The translations under genes and the position numbers were made by a program. A stretch of 64,000 nucleotides of DNA. Source: Adiantum capillus-veneris. Its lineage: Eukaryota > Streptophyta > Polypodiopsida > Polypodiales > Pteridaceae. Under the pieces are notes generated by a model, which searched no databases, had not been told where the DNA came from, and saw only the letters and a program-made list of their open reading frames with translations. Each line of letters starts with the position of its first letter. Position 1 is the stretch's first letter. Location of the stretch: contig CM043963.1 of assembly GCA_014529385.2 (NCBI GenBank), forward strand, positions 68,183,912 through 68,247,911, read 5' to 3'. Positions 31,682 to 43,900 of this stretch are shown piece after piece.

Positions 31682-34100
31682 GATTTCTAGTCTTAAGAGA
31701 TTTTGCTTGGTTCAAGTAGACTTAGTCCACTGTGTTCAAGGGCTTTGGTTAGGGAAAAGTCGAAACTATGTCCAAAACCGCAACCGTTTCGTCACAATTC
31801 TCGCAAATTGTCTCTTTTAGACACCCCCGACTTCCGGATGAATTTTGAGGCCTCAAACGAAGTTTTGTAGAGCCGCTCTCAGGCTACGTTTTGATATAAA
31901 AACTTTTCTGAACCGATACCGTTTGTGAAAGTTATGGCCAAAACAGTGAAATGCAGTTTAGAATGGACAAAATGAGTCTAAATTCAATTTTGAAAAAAGA
32001 TTTGGGATCTGTGTGACACTGTGAACACTTCTGTATGGTCAAAAGTACAGTTGGACCCTAAAACTGGCCTAGAGACATCCTACGCGTAGGATGTCTATAT
32101 GCTCAAAATTTAACAAAATTTGGTCCAGAGACTCCCCTTAAGTCCAATAACACAATGGTCTGCTCAAAATTTCATCTGGATTTTAAAAATGGCCTTGAGA
32201 CATCCTACGCATAGGATGTCTTTTTGCTCAGAATGACTTGAAATTTTCATCCCAGCTTCTCCTTGATGTGCTGATCACAGTGGTGTGCTCATAGATTGGT
32301 TTGGAGTCCTAAATCAAGCTAGAGACATCCTACGCGTAGGATGTCTAACTGCTTAGATTTTGTCCAAACTTGATCCCAAGATTCTCCTAGTGCTCAACAA
32401 CCCAATGGTATGCTCAAAATTGAATTTGGATGCCAATAGGTGAAGATTTAGGATGCAAGAGCTTCTAGTGCACTCCAAGAGTAGGATGTCTGACAATTCT
32501 TGTCTTTGCTTGGTAAATAGGTCAAACAAGGTCAAAATTCACTTTTGAAAAAAGTTCTGGAATCCTTGAGACACTTAGAACCTCCCTATATGGCCAAAGT
32601 AGAATTTTGACCACTTTATGACCCTGGAGACATCCTACGCGTAGGATGTCTTTTTGCTCTACTTCAGCTCAAACTTGCACTGTAGCTTCCCCTTGATGTG
32701 CTAAGCTCACAACTATTTTTACTTTTTGATTCTGACACCTATAGGTTGGTCAAATGATCAAGAATCTGTTCCAAAAGCCTGATGTCTGTTTTGATGAATT
32801 CCTAAGTCAAATCAACTCCAAATTGGACCAAATTTGACTAGGAGGCTTACCTAAGGCTATACAACACCCTGCTATGTCCACAGTTTGAATTTGGCCTCTA
32901 AATCATGCCTTAGACATCCTACGCGTAGGATGTCTAACTGCAAATTTGAACCACAGACTCTCCTTAAGGTGCTGATCACTGTGGTATGCTAATAATTTTG
33001 TTTAGAGTCCAAAATCACACAGAAGTGGTTTTGGTCTTGGAATAATGCTTTGGCACAAATTTGGTAGGATGTTTGGCAATTTCAGTCTATCTGGCCTTAT
33101 CCTGTCAAGATATGGTCAAATTTCCACTTTCCAGGTGAAAATAGGTTAAAACCTACCTTCTGAACACACTGGTCAACTCAGAATTTCAAAAAAGTGCCCA
33201 AATCACCCTGTAGACATCGTACGCGTAGGATGTCTACTGATTATTTTTTTCAGACTGAAGTGTCCCTGATGCTCCCTTATGCTCTCAGCAAGTGCAAGTA
33301 TGCTTCACAATTGCAAAAACATGCAAAAATCACTCAATTAAGCCTTTGCTGAAATTTTACGTTTTCTGACTCCACCTTTTGGCTTTTGGTCAACAAAAAT
33401 AAAGAAAAACACCCAAGTCAATATGTTACTAGGGTAAAACCTACCCTCTGAACCCACTGGTGCAGTCAGAATTTTCAAATTTGGTCTCCAGAACCCCCTT
33501 GAGACATCCTACGCGTAGGATGTCTATGTTTACAGAATTGCAGGTTTCCTTCACAGAACCCTTGCATATGCTCTTTTATATGCACAACATTAGTCAGTCA
33601 TACAAAAATATCCACAAAAGCTTGTTTAATGCATTTTTACACTCAAAAGCACACTTTTCCGTGATTTCAAATGCAATCAAGCACTTTAGCAATAATTCAA
33701 TGCTGGATAGCTCTAGATCAGAATCGGATCACTTACCTAAAGCTACTCCTACAAATCATATGGGGTTTTGCATCTATGAGTAGAAAAACGCTTCACTACC
33801 ACACACGGACTAGTAAACGCTTTTATCACCTCACAAATCACTCAACCACCAACAACTACTCTAATCCACAGATCCTAACTAAACCTATCTAGTCGCAGAC
33901 CCTCGGCAAGACACACGCTTCCTGGCTATCCACTTGATCACGGAATATCCTCTTCCGGATCCACTTAAGAAAAACGCTTTCTTTAGCCGAAACTAAATCA
34001 AGCAACCATCACACGAGTGTTAGTAGGAAACCGACTTAGGTCCACTCATTGACTTTATTGATTATTAATTGTAAATAAGTGTCCCCGGCAGCGGTGCCAA
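31682..34100 (-). other. Element III leader with seven copies of a 24-bp palindrome, and primer-binding site
   Basis: No ORF of substance. The palindrome (half-site AGACATCCTACG followed by its reverse complement) occurs at 32073-32096, 32198-32221, 32323-32346, 32628-32651, 32912-32935, 33212-33235 and 33502-33525. Five are perfect; those at 32198 and 33212 carry one change. Partial copies lie near 32480 and 33065. Around each lie loosely repeated stretches (TGCTCAAAATTT-type), so the leader looks like a degenerate tandem array of roughly 120-300 bp units. The primer site abuts 34101. Confidence 0.85.
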
Positions 34101-35053
34101 TGTTGGACGGGCGACTCACACACCCATGAAGTGCATGCAGACACTACCTAGATCAACATAATGTCAATCGAGGACACAGATGACACGATAGGCACACAGA
34201 GGAAATCTCTGTAGCTTGTCACGTTGAGACCATCCTACACATACAACACTCAGGAAGGCCAACTAAACCACAATCAAGGACCTCACTGCTCTCAACTACA
34301 CCACCTAGCCACATACGCACATACGGAAGGTAACTCACCTTATCATGCCAGAATCGTACAAAACTTAAGGAACACCATCCCCTCACTAGGATACACCTAT
34401 CCCTAAGCTTCTACACTCAAAACCCTCACTCTAAACCCATCTGCGGAAAACGCGTAGGATGACAGAGCTGAATTTTGAAAGTGCCCGAAATTGAAATTTA
34501 TGAGTACCTATGCGTAGCTTATGTCGCCACGATTCTATAGACTACTAGCACGCAGAAAATAGACATCGTTTGATACACTTACGACCACAAATAGCTCGTA
34601 GATGCGTCGGCGTGTGCGCTTCGTCTCCCGTGGAATGTTTGGCGTTGTCGCGTAGCTCTCCTTGAGCCTGCAGCAATGGTGCAGTCGGATCTCCAATGTG
34701 TTGAGTGAGCCGGGCATAGTGAGAGGATAAACCTCACGCTCACTCTCTTTCTCTCTCACACACAGTACATTAGCGCTAAAGTTTTGATTATGATTAAAGT
34801 CTTTTTTATAGAATGACCTAGGTACCTTATATACTAAGGCTACCTTAGGTTTAACCAAAAATGGGGTTGAAAGGGTCAAATGGCTTTGTATTTACAATCT
34901 GGAAGTCCATTGCACCCCAGCTTCTGAAACTAGAATAACTACTCATTACAAATGACGTTTATAGCCATAATCCGCAGCATTTCATAACTCGCAAAAGATA
35001 ATTCTTTGGTACGAAACTTGAGTTATGTCGTGTTCTTGACCGAGCGGTCAACA
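34101..35053 (-). repeat. Element III 5' LTR
   Basis: Matches 15485-16438 at roughly 96%. It is followed by CATTA (35054-35058), the right target duplication. The primer site TGGCACCGCTGCCGGGGA lies just inside on the minus strand. Confidence 0.92.
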
Positions 35054-36830
35054 CATTATTTTCTCGCAAACAAATTTGTGTTCTTCACAGATCATCAAGC
35101 TCTTTTGTATCTGGTAAATAAACCATGCAATACTGGAAGAATTGTACGCTGGTTTATTATATTGCTAGAGTTTGATTTCATAGTGGTGGTCAAAAAGGGT
35201 AAAACTCATCTACGGGTGGATCACCTTTCAAGACTGCAAAACGGGGAAGCTCCTAAAGGAGAAGATGCTGACATACCAGATGCTTATCTTTTCAATATTG
35301 AAATGATACCCAAATGGTCTCAGGAAATTGTTAGCATTCTTTCCTTTGGACATAGATTTGATAACAAGGAAGACAAATCCAAACAACAAACAATTCGACA
35401 AACAAAAAACTTCTAGTTGATTGCAGGACGGCTGTATCATCTAGGATCGCACCAAATTGTAGGACTATGTATACATCCGGAGGATTTCGAGTGTTATCTT
35501 GAAGCAGCACACATTCAGGATTGTGCATTTCATTGTTCAACAATGAAAACACACCAGAGACTGAAACAGTTAGGGGTTTATTGGCCAACTATGTAATCTG
35601 ACACACATGCTTATGTTAACAATTGTACTATATGTAGTGCCAAACGACCAGCGGATCACGCGACATTGTTTCAGGTAAACATTGCACCTGCATGGAGTCA
35701 ATATATCATTGATTTCTTAACCACAAGGACGTTTCCAGAAAACATAACAAAAGCACGAAAAAGGGCTCTAGAGCTGGAGGCTCGCGACTTTAGTTTCATT
35801 GGAAATCAACTCTATAAGCGAGGAAAGGATAATCAAATTAGAATTTGTGCAAGTGAAAGTGAATACTTGCTGATTCTAGAACACGCACATGGCGGAATAA
35901 GTGGAGGCCATTTTTCAGGCTAAGACGGTAAAAATTGTCTTAACATCAGGAATATGGTGGCCTACATTGCATATGGATGCTGAGGAGTTTGTAAAGCGTT
36001 GTGACGCATGTCAGCGCACCAAGGTGCCAATAAAGAGAGATGAGATACCACTATGGCCAATGATGGGAGCAAGGGAATTTGCAAAATGAGGCATTGATTT
36101 TGTGGGACCTATTTCACCCCCTGCATATTGCACCCATACCCAATATATTGTTGTGGCTACGGACTATCTCACAAAATGGGCGGAAACCAAGGCAACACAA
36201 AAAGCAGATGCACGAACCACTGCACAATTTCTATATGATAATGTCTTTATACGATACGGTCTACCAATAGAAATTGTCAGTGATTGAGGAACACATTTTC
36301 TTAATGAAGTTATTGAATATCTGCTAGAGGAATTCATGGTCATACATAGAAAATCTGCTTCATATCATCCACAGGAAAATGGACAAGCTGAGGCCACAAA
36401 TAAAACACTATGCATGGTTCTCACTAAAATTGTATCAGCGTGAAGAACAGACTGGGATCAACAGCTACACTCAACACTATGAGCATACACGGTAGCTTAC
36501 AAAACATCAATAGGAACAACACCGTACAACATGATGCTTGGCCTAGATGCTATATTACCCATAGAGTTTTCAATTCCAACTCTACGAGTAGCGAAACACT
36601 TAGAATGGACAAGGCATGAGCTCTCTTCAAGAATAGATGATCTTGAAAAGTTAGATGAACTGCGCTTGAGAGCTTTAGCTTCGATCTATGCTAAAAAGAG
36701 AAGACAAAAGAAGTTTTTTGACAAGCATGTACGCACGAAAGAGTTCAAAACAGTTGATTATGTACTTGTTTATACCTTGAAGCAACATGCCAAGAAACTT
36801 AAAAAGTGAGGGATGGGACCCATTGTGATT
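35054..36830 (+). pseudogene. Element II RNase H end and integrase (second part), with duplicated H2C2 module
   Basis: Coding sequence resumes in frame with the part ending at 15484: FFTDHQALLYLVNK (about 35085), VDHLSRLQNG. Two similar modules then follow. The first (about 35310-35690) has PKWSQEIVSIL, GRLYHLG, AAHIQDC, VYWPTM and CTICSAK. The second (about 35690-36070) has PAWSQYIIDFL, NQLYKRG, EHAHGGISGGHF, IWWPTL and CDACQRTK. Both have the His/Cys spacing of the integrase zinc-binding (H2C2) domain. The catalytic core follows (GIDFVGPISPP, IVSD, SYHPQENGQAEA), then GTTPYNMMLG. Many stops: it is a relic. Confidence 0.8.
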
Positions 36831-38160
36831 AGTGACCTATCACAAAGTGGAGCTGTATGCTTCAACAAATCCATCAAGAAAAGCAACGGATGAAGGAGAA
36901 ACAAAGAGTACGAGAAGAGGCCCAAGCAGAAGCAAAAGAACGCATTGCAAAAAGACGGCTTCTACGACAACAACAACAATGTGGATCACCATTGCGAATC
37001 AATGCCATTCGACTAACAAATTTTGATGAAGACACAGTGGAGCCAATAATTGCAGTCAAAGTGGGTAGAAATCAAGTTGAATCGATGGCATTGCTTGATT
37101 CTAGATCTCAAGCAAACCTAATCTCTTACAGATTATACAAAGAGCTCAAGCAAAAAGGTCAATTACATCCTACTCCACAAGTACTGGAAAGTAGTACATC
37201 ACATTCGCTGAAAACATTGGGCTGGATTATATTGCATGTACAAGTACATCAATTTACTTACCCACAGAAGTTTTATGGGGTCGAGGATGAAAGCACACAA
37301 CACCCCATGTTGTTGGGACAACCTTGGCAAAAAGAGTACAATGTCCAGATAGATTGGAATGCGGATGTAGTCACAATTCAGCATGCACAAGAACAACAGG
37401 TGATAGCCTTTGCTCAGCAACCACAGAAGAATCAGTTGTGCCAGCAACACAGACACTGGATAAAGAACCAAAAGGATGGGTGCCACTCAAGAAACAGGAA
37501 ACGCCCAACCATGCTCACTACAAGCATAAAAAGTCACTGACCGCAGTGAAAAGATCAAGGTTACCAACACGAGAAAGACAAGTATGGGTGCGGAAGGATA
37601 GAGGTGACATGGCAGACAAACAACAATACAATAGAAGAAATCAACCGAAGCAGACAGTTCAACCAAAAACCAAGGGAATAAAAGAGATATGGATCCCAAA
37701 GACAATGCTCAGCAACAACTTAAATGCGACTTACATTTGGATACCGAAACCAAAACAACAGGAACTCCCTTGAGTATAAGCAACATCGAAACACAGAGAC
37801 ACACAACATATGAAATCGGCAAACCGATTTATGTGGGTGCCAATCAACAGGAAAACAGTGACAACAGCGGAAGTAGCAATAAGCCTACAAAAACCTCCAA
37901 AGCAAAGCTACCAATGGAAATCAAAAAAGACAAAGTCTATGGCCAATTTCGCCACAAAAATTAACTCCAGGGAGACAACTATGGCCATATCGACAATATC
38001 GGCAAACCAAGCGACTTTTGCGAGAAAGACGATCAAACAGAGAGAGGTGGAGTTACAACTTTTACTTGCAAAGAAACTCCGCCAACCAAATCAACAACAA
38101 ATAGGAAACCTTGACGGCGAATGCCAATAAGCATATTGCTTATACCTTCCTCTTGCACAA
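36831..38160 (+). pseudogene. Element II post-integrase ORF: second aspartic-protease-like domain and W-[IV]-P-K repeats
   Basis: A Lys/Arg/Gln-rich start (about 36857-36990) leads to a retropepsin-like domain: VESMALLDSRSQANLISY at about 37078-37130, where DSR replaces the usual D-[ST]-G, then MLLGQPW near 37310 in the position of the flap-distal LG-x-PW motif. Frames then change and basic segments carry GWVPLKK, QVWVRKD, EIWIPKT, YIWIPKP and FMWVPIN (about 37470-37850), like the second ORF of Element III. This element therefore had two protease-like domains, one before RT and one after integrase. The DSR change suggests the second is inactive here. Confidence 0.6.
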
Positions 38161-39900
38161 CATTAATTTTTCCATGCATTGACCAAGTATGCATCATAAA
38201 GGGCCACATTACACGGCCAAGAATTAGCACGAGTTTTCACCCATGGACGGCACATACTCTGAGGCGATACCTTGTCGTCCGGGAGGAGTCCGGCTAGGAG
38301 GGGGGGAGGCATTCTCAAATACGGACCCAATGGTAGAAAGAGCAAAAAAGGGCATGTTTTTTGACTTTTTTAAAGGGTTGTCGTTTGATTGCGAAATTTT
38401 CTGGACTAACCCAAGTACATATGCCCTTATACAGCATGAATCTACAAGTATATGGGACCAAACCCCAAATCAAGCCCCTAGGTGTGTGTATATAAGTAAA
38501 AATAGCCATTTTTCGAGCAAAATATTGGTAAAACGGAGAAATCCGGCCATAGAAATTTCATGTGAGTGTATATAGTGTTTTGCGATGATGTTTTTGATTT
38601 ATTATGATTTTTGGGGATTTTCTGGGTTTGATTTTCTATTTTCCTTTTAATTTTACTAATTTTCGGTAGGAAAACTTCAAAAATACGAAGAGCAGGTGAA
38701 AAACGGTCGTAATGAAAAAAAAAAATTATCGGGATGATCAATGACTATAGGACAACCTATGGTACAATGGGGGTACAATTATGATAATGGAGCGGAAAGT
38801 GTGATTTTGCTAGATTTTGACCGAAACGTCAAATTTCTCGTAAACTGGGCAAATGGAGTCCAAATCAAGAAATTTTTGAGCCTAAACCGCATCTTGCAAG
38901 AAGTTGGGAGCACATGTAAAATTTCATGAAAAGTGGTTCGCGGACCTCCATTATAAGAAATTTTCACTTCATTTTAAGCTCATTTCCACTATTGACTTTT
39001 GAGAGAGAGCTTCTGCCACCTAGAGCGAACGGGACTTCCAGCAGCTTCTACGATGCGCACGACTACCCGACAGGCTCCAGACATGAGAGGTAGGCTCACC
39101 ACTTTGAGTTTTTCGTGCATGTTTGTCGTTTTGTCGCGAAAACTAGCGTAGGATTCACACAGAAAGCGAGCAGTAGAGACCTACAAGTAGAAGTGGCCAC
39201 CTAACGGTGGCTAACCCAAAAGCAATGAGACTTCATCGGCATCTTACCCTAGAATAGGAGACCACTTTTGGATGACCAAAGGCAGTAGAAAACCATCGGG
39301 AAAAACCCTAATTCCTAGAGCTCCGCAAGAGGCCACCAAAGGGGAAATCGGCGGAAAGGCGCCCAAATGCAACAAAACTCATGGGTAGGAGCATCTCGAC
39401 ATGTTCGACAAGTCTATATAGCCCACATGACCAAAAGGTGACCCGAAGCGGCAGTAAACTTCAGAAACGGCATCAGACAACAAAACGTCAAATAGCTCTC
39501 GCGGCCAAACCACATGTCCGTTTGCCACCAAACTTCACGAGCGGCTTTTCTAGACCATCAACAACCAAGTCCTATGGTGGTAGACCACCACAATTCATCG
39601 AAGACATGAAAACGCAACCACGGGTGTTTCCAGAGCGACAAATTGCCAAACGAAGCTCCGGTGAAGCCAAAGTCGACAAAAACCATACGGCAAGGATCCC
39701 CAAGGGACCGGGAAGCTATGGAGACCAACATCAAGAAATTTCATCGCTAAAAAGCACTCCAAAAGTCAGAAAACGGCTCGGAGGCTCTGAAATCCACACA
39801 GGGAATTTCTTTCATCTATTTGACTTTTTTGTTGAAATAGGGCTTAAAAGGGACTCAGGGGGTACTAAGAGCAGACACCAGTAGCAGTCACCATGAAAAT
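38161..39900 (+). other. Element II 3' end / Element V 5' region, boundary unresolved
   Basis: A purine tract (TAGGAGGGGGGGAGGC, about 38295-38310) resembles those of Elements III and V and probably marks the 3' end of Element II's internal region. A TATATAAG at 38487-38494 may belong to its 3' LTR. I find no TG start directly after the tract and no second copy of the 44442-45299 LTR, so the left LTR of Element V is not identified. No gene is supported here. Confidence 0.4.
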
Positions 39901-40952
39901 TTCATCAGGAGACATCCTACGCGTAGGATGTCTCAAGGCCATTTCTGGGCACCAACCCCAACATCTCTCATCACACAAAGCTTCTAAATATCCTGCACAT
40001 GCTATCCACCAAGTTTCATCACATTTGGACAAAAATTGACCTCATGTGCACCAAAAAAGGCAAAGTCAGGGCATAGAGGCACTAATGGGCCATAGACCTA
40101 CCAAAACTTGTCCAAATCACATAAACTTACACAATACATTCATGAGCACATTGCCAACCTATCTGTGTGGTCACATGCAAAAAATGATGAAATAGACATC
40201 CTACGCGTAGGATGTCTAAATGACATTTTTGGCCACCAGATGGTATTTTTCAACTCCAGATCTCTTTATTACCCCTTCATGAGCTCATATATCAAGTTTC
40301 AAGCCATTCTCATCACTTTTGGCCCCCAACACCTCCAAGATGCAATTTTTGAGTTCAAAAACACTACACATGGTCTTACCAACACCAATTCTTGTCCAAA
40401 TAAAATCCAAGAGCAAGGCCATGCTCCACATGCCAAGAGCTACCCGCAGAACAAATCTCAAGCAATTTTGACGAAAAAGACATCCTACGCGTAGGATGTC
40501 TCCAGCATAATTTTGACCTTCTGTGCCAGAAATGACATCATGAGAGCCATTACCAGGGTGCAAGGAGCCCATAAATCAAATTTCAACCCATTTGAATATC
40601 ATTTGCCACCTATTGTGGACATCCTACCCAATTTGTGAGCCTAAAGCCTGAATCTTCCCAAAAATACACTTTTTGATGCCCAAACCCAATTCCAATCACA
40701 TAGCCATGTTGCACAGGCCAAGGACCACCAGCCTGCCAAGTTTCACCAAAAAACTGATGAAAAAGACATCCTACACGTAGGATGTCTAAATAATAAATTT
40801 TGGCCAGAATGATACTGTGAGCACATGCAGGGTTTTCCAAGTTCCTTTTAAGTTTTATTTTCCATTTTCAAGTCATTTGGATATTTAAAACTCAGTTTCT
40901 CAGCTGATATGGAAAAAACGCTAACTTTGGACTACTGAGTGCAACAGGATCC
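39900..40952 (+). other. Element V leader with four copies of the 24-bp palindrome
   Basis: The palindrome seen in the Element III leader recurs at 39910-39933, 40194-40217, 40478-40501 (perfect) and 40764-40787 (one change), at an even spacing of 284-286 bp. A degenerate half copy lies at 40617-40630. The text between copies also repeats loosely (for example TGAGCTCATATATCAAGTTTCA-like phrases), so the leader is a tandem array of about 285-bp units. Confidence 0.85.
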
Positions 40953-43900
40953 ATGGCAGCCGCAAAATCACCGGCAAAGAAGAAGAGAATGACGATAAAA
41001 GATTACTTGGAAGAAGTAGAGCCATTTGTCATCCCAGAAGGAACTCTGAAGCCAACCAGCACGTGGATTCAGGAGGACTTGCTAGAGTCAAATGATCTAA
41101 AGATCTACCAAGGCGTGTTCAAAGATACTGAAGGAAATGCAATAGAGCTACCCATGCTACCTTGGGAGCTCAATGAGTTTGTCAGAAGCAAGATGGCAGA
41201 GTACCTGGAGAAGATAGATCTCCACAACTATTTTGAAGCTGTGCCGGCAGGAATCAACATCAAAAGAGTGTGGGAATTTGTAACTACAATCAAAGAAGAT
41301 GGAGTGGCCAGAGTCACTGATATGCAGGGCAAGCCGAACACTATGATTGTAATCACAGAGAGAGTAGTGGCAGCCGCACTAGACCTCTCCAACAAAGGGG
41401 ATAGTGTGACAAAGAGAAGAGATGAAGTCAAGGTGTACTCAGAAAAGAAAAACAACTACACCTTTGAAGATATTGCAAACTCTAAAGTGGCAGTCATGAG
41501 CCAACTTTACAACCAGTATTTACACATGTGTACAAAGCGGCCACAGAAGTACAGAATGCCGCCGGGAGCCATTGCTACCACCTTCACCGGGCAATGCAGA
41601 AGAGCAAGCCAAAGGTGATCAACTATGCTGCCTATATCCATGATAATCTGGTGAACATGGGCAACAAGAACCCCACCTACATTGTGCCGAGTGAGCTAAT
41701 AACAAAAGTGGTTTATGGGGCATTGCACGCCAAGGGAAGATGGCCCGACCCTCCATCACAGAATGATTGGCTAAGGCTCAAAGAAGATAAAGAGGATGAA
41801 CCGCCCAAAGAACCCAGAGTTGCCACACGATTGAAGCGCCGGTTAGAGACAGTGCAAGAGGAGCAGCCAGAGTTGAAGAAGGGAAAGAAGGAAACTGTAC
41901 AAGTGCCGATCAAAGAGACAAAATTACAGAAAGCGGCACGGCTCAAAAGATTAATGGAAAGCTTCAAAGCCGAAAGAGCCCTCGAGGGAGATTTGAGCGA
42001 GCTATGGAAGCCATCACTAGGGGCCATGTCGGGGTCATCTCGAAGGGTGCACAGAGATAGGTTTGAAGATTACATCAAAAATTTTGAGATCCTGGATGCT
42101 ACGACAGAAAACATCCCTAACATCCCATTTACAGAAGAAGTGGATGAAGTACGACGGCAACTGCTAGAAGAGCAGGAAGGCCAGGAAAGAGAGCGGAAGA
42201 CCAAGGCGGACCGGGACTTCAAGAAGAAGCCACCAACTCCACCATCAAGCTGGGAGTCCAGCCCACCGCCATCACCACCTCCACGTAGCCTTCCACAAAC
42301 CCAACAAAAGGAGGAGCTGGATAAATCTGATGATCAAGAAGACTCAAAGCAAGAGAAGAGCCAAGAGCAAGAGTGGAAAGAAGAAGCTAAGCCCAAAGAT
42401 GAGCAGCCAGAGCCAGAGGAAAGAAGGTTTAACACATTTCTTGATCTACTAGCTGCGAGATACTCAAGAGAAGAGGCAGCTACAGTAGCATTTGACTTGG
42501 CAAGCACAGGGCCCAAAGAACGGAAGCAGAGCCTGCGGTTAGTAGAACTAAAAGAGATGGCCACTGATACAGTGGACCTACAGCCACCCACCAATGACTG
42601 GGACGTGGTGATGCACAAGCTAACGGGGCTCATGGCAAAATCATTGGCCACGAAAAGTGAGATTGACAATCTCAAAGCCAATGAAGTACTGATCAAATCT
42701 GAAGTAGACACACTACAAAGACAGATGCAAGAGCAGATAGAGAAACAAGCAGACCTACAAGACAGTCTAGCCACGGCATTGCAAAGATGCCAGGAGAGGG
42801 AACGAGAAAATCAGGCAGCAGCTCAAAGACTGCAAGGAGCTGAAGACGAATACAGAAAACTCAGCAAGGCATTGACAGATGCAGAGAGGGAAAGGGGACA
42901 ACCTAACCCTACAACTTGCTGAAGAATCCAAGGAAGTGGAAACACTGAGAAATTCCAAGAAAAAGGAAAAGCTAGAGAATGAGGCGAGCCAGGATGAGGT
43001 AATAGAGCTTAAAGACCAGATGAAAGTCAAAGATCAAACCATCCAACGGCTACGGGCATCTCCTGCTAGAGTCAAAGCTACTAGCTCGACTCACACTACT
43101 TCTGAGACGGATTTATATGAAGAGCAAATGAAGGAGCTCCAAAAGGAGTTAACCCTGGAGAAGTGGCAAAGACTGATGTTGGCTGAGGACTCAGTGGTTA
43201 TGCAAAACTGCATGGAAGAAGAAAACACAGCCATGAAGAATGAGCTAGAAGCCATAAAGAGAAAGCTCGAGGAGGTGGAAAAGATAAACGCAGATTTAAA
43301 CGACCTCCTTGTGAATATGGGAGAACAAGCTGAAGCAGAAAAGAAGACATTTCAGAAGCAAATAGAAGAGCTGAGAGGCCAACAGCAAATAGAAGAGGAG
43401 TTTAGCACCGGGCCAGCAGCCATGGAGGGAATAGACATAGACAATGTGGCAGATCCAGTGGACACCACCATGCAAGAGGAAATCCTTGTAGGACCCTCAC
43501 AAGAGCCACAAGATCTAACACAAGAAAAAGAAGAGAAGCTGCAAAAGGTGATAGAAGCAACAGTCAAAGACATAGCCAGAGAAGCTTTGGAATGGGAGCA
43601 GAGGGTCTTTAAATCAATGACTATTCAGAAGATAGATGCCAGCAACCTTCGGCGTGAATGGCTACAGCCCTCTCTCCCATATCCTCTGCTGAAATATGAA
43701 GTTGCCACAATCAACAAGCGGATCAGAGAGGAGCCAATAGTGCCAATGTATATAGCAGACATCTCCAAGCCTGAAGGGGTAAAGTTGATAGTCGACTCTC
43801 AACCCAAGTGGAGAAAGGCATGGCTGACAAAGTATCCACAGTATCTAATCCATCTGGTAGAGGCACCTAAAGTCATCAGAGATAACCTAAGTTTCTGCCC

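Larger units (their letters stand above)
15485..35053 (-). mobile_element. Element III: pol-less Ty3-type LTR retrotransposon nested in Element II
   Basis: Two 954/953-bp direct LTRs (15485-16438 and 34101-35053) begin TGTTGGAC and end GTCAACA. They are flanked by the 5-bp duplication CATTA. The primer-binding site (34082-34099, minus strand, TGGCACCGCTGCCGGGGA) and the purine tract beside 16439 give minus orientation. Inside are a 2.4-kb leader, a gag-protease ORF broken by several stops and a W-[IV]-P-K repeat ORF. No RT, RNase H or integrase belongs to this element; the only pol inside is that of nested Element IV. LTRs differ at roughly 4% of sites by eye, older than Element IV. It must have depended on a relative's enzymes. 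Confidence 0.9.

Noticed and set aside
32073-33525. CRISPR-like array (regularly spaced palindromic repeats)
   Set aside because: Spacing is irregular (about 125-305 bp), spacers are themselves repetitive, there are no cas genes, and the context is a plant retroelement leader.
38161-39000. 5' LTR of Element V
   Set aside because: No stretch here matches 44442-45299, so I could not define it; the element may be 5'-truncated.
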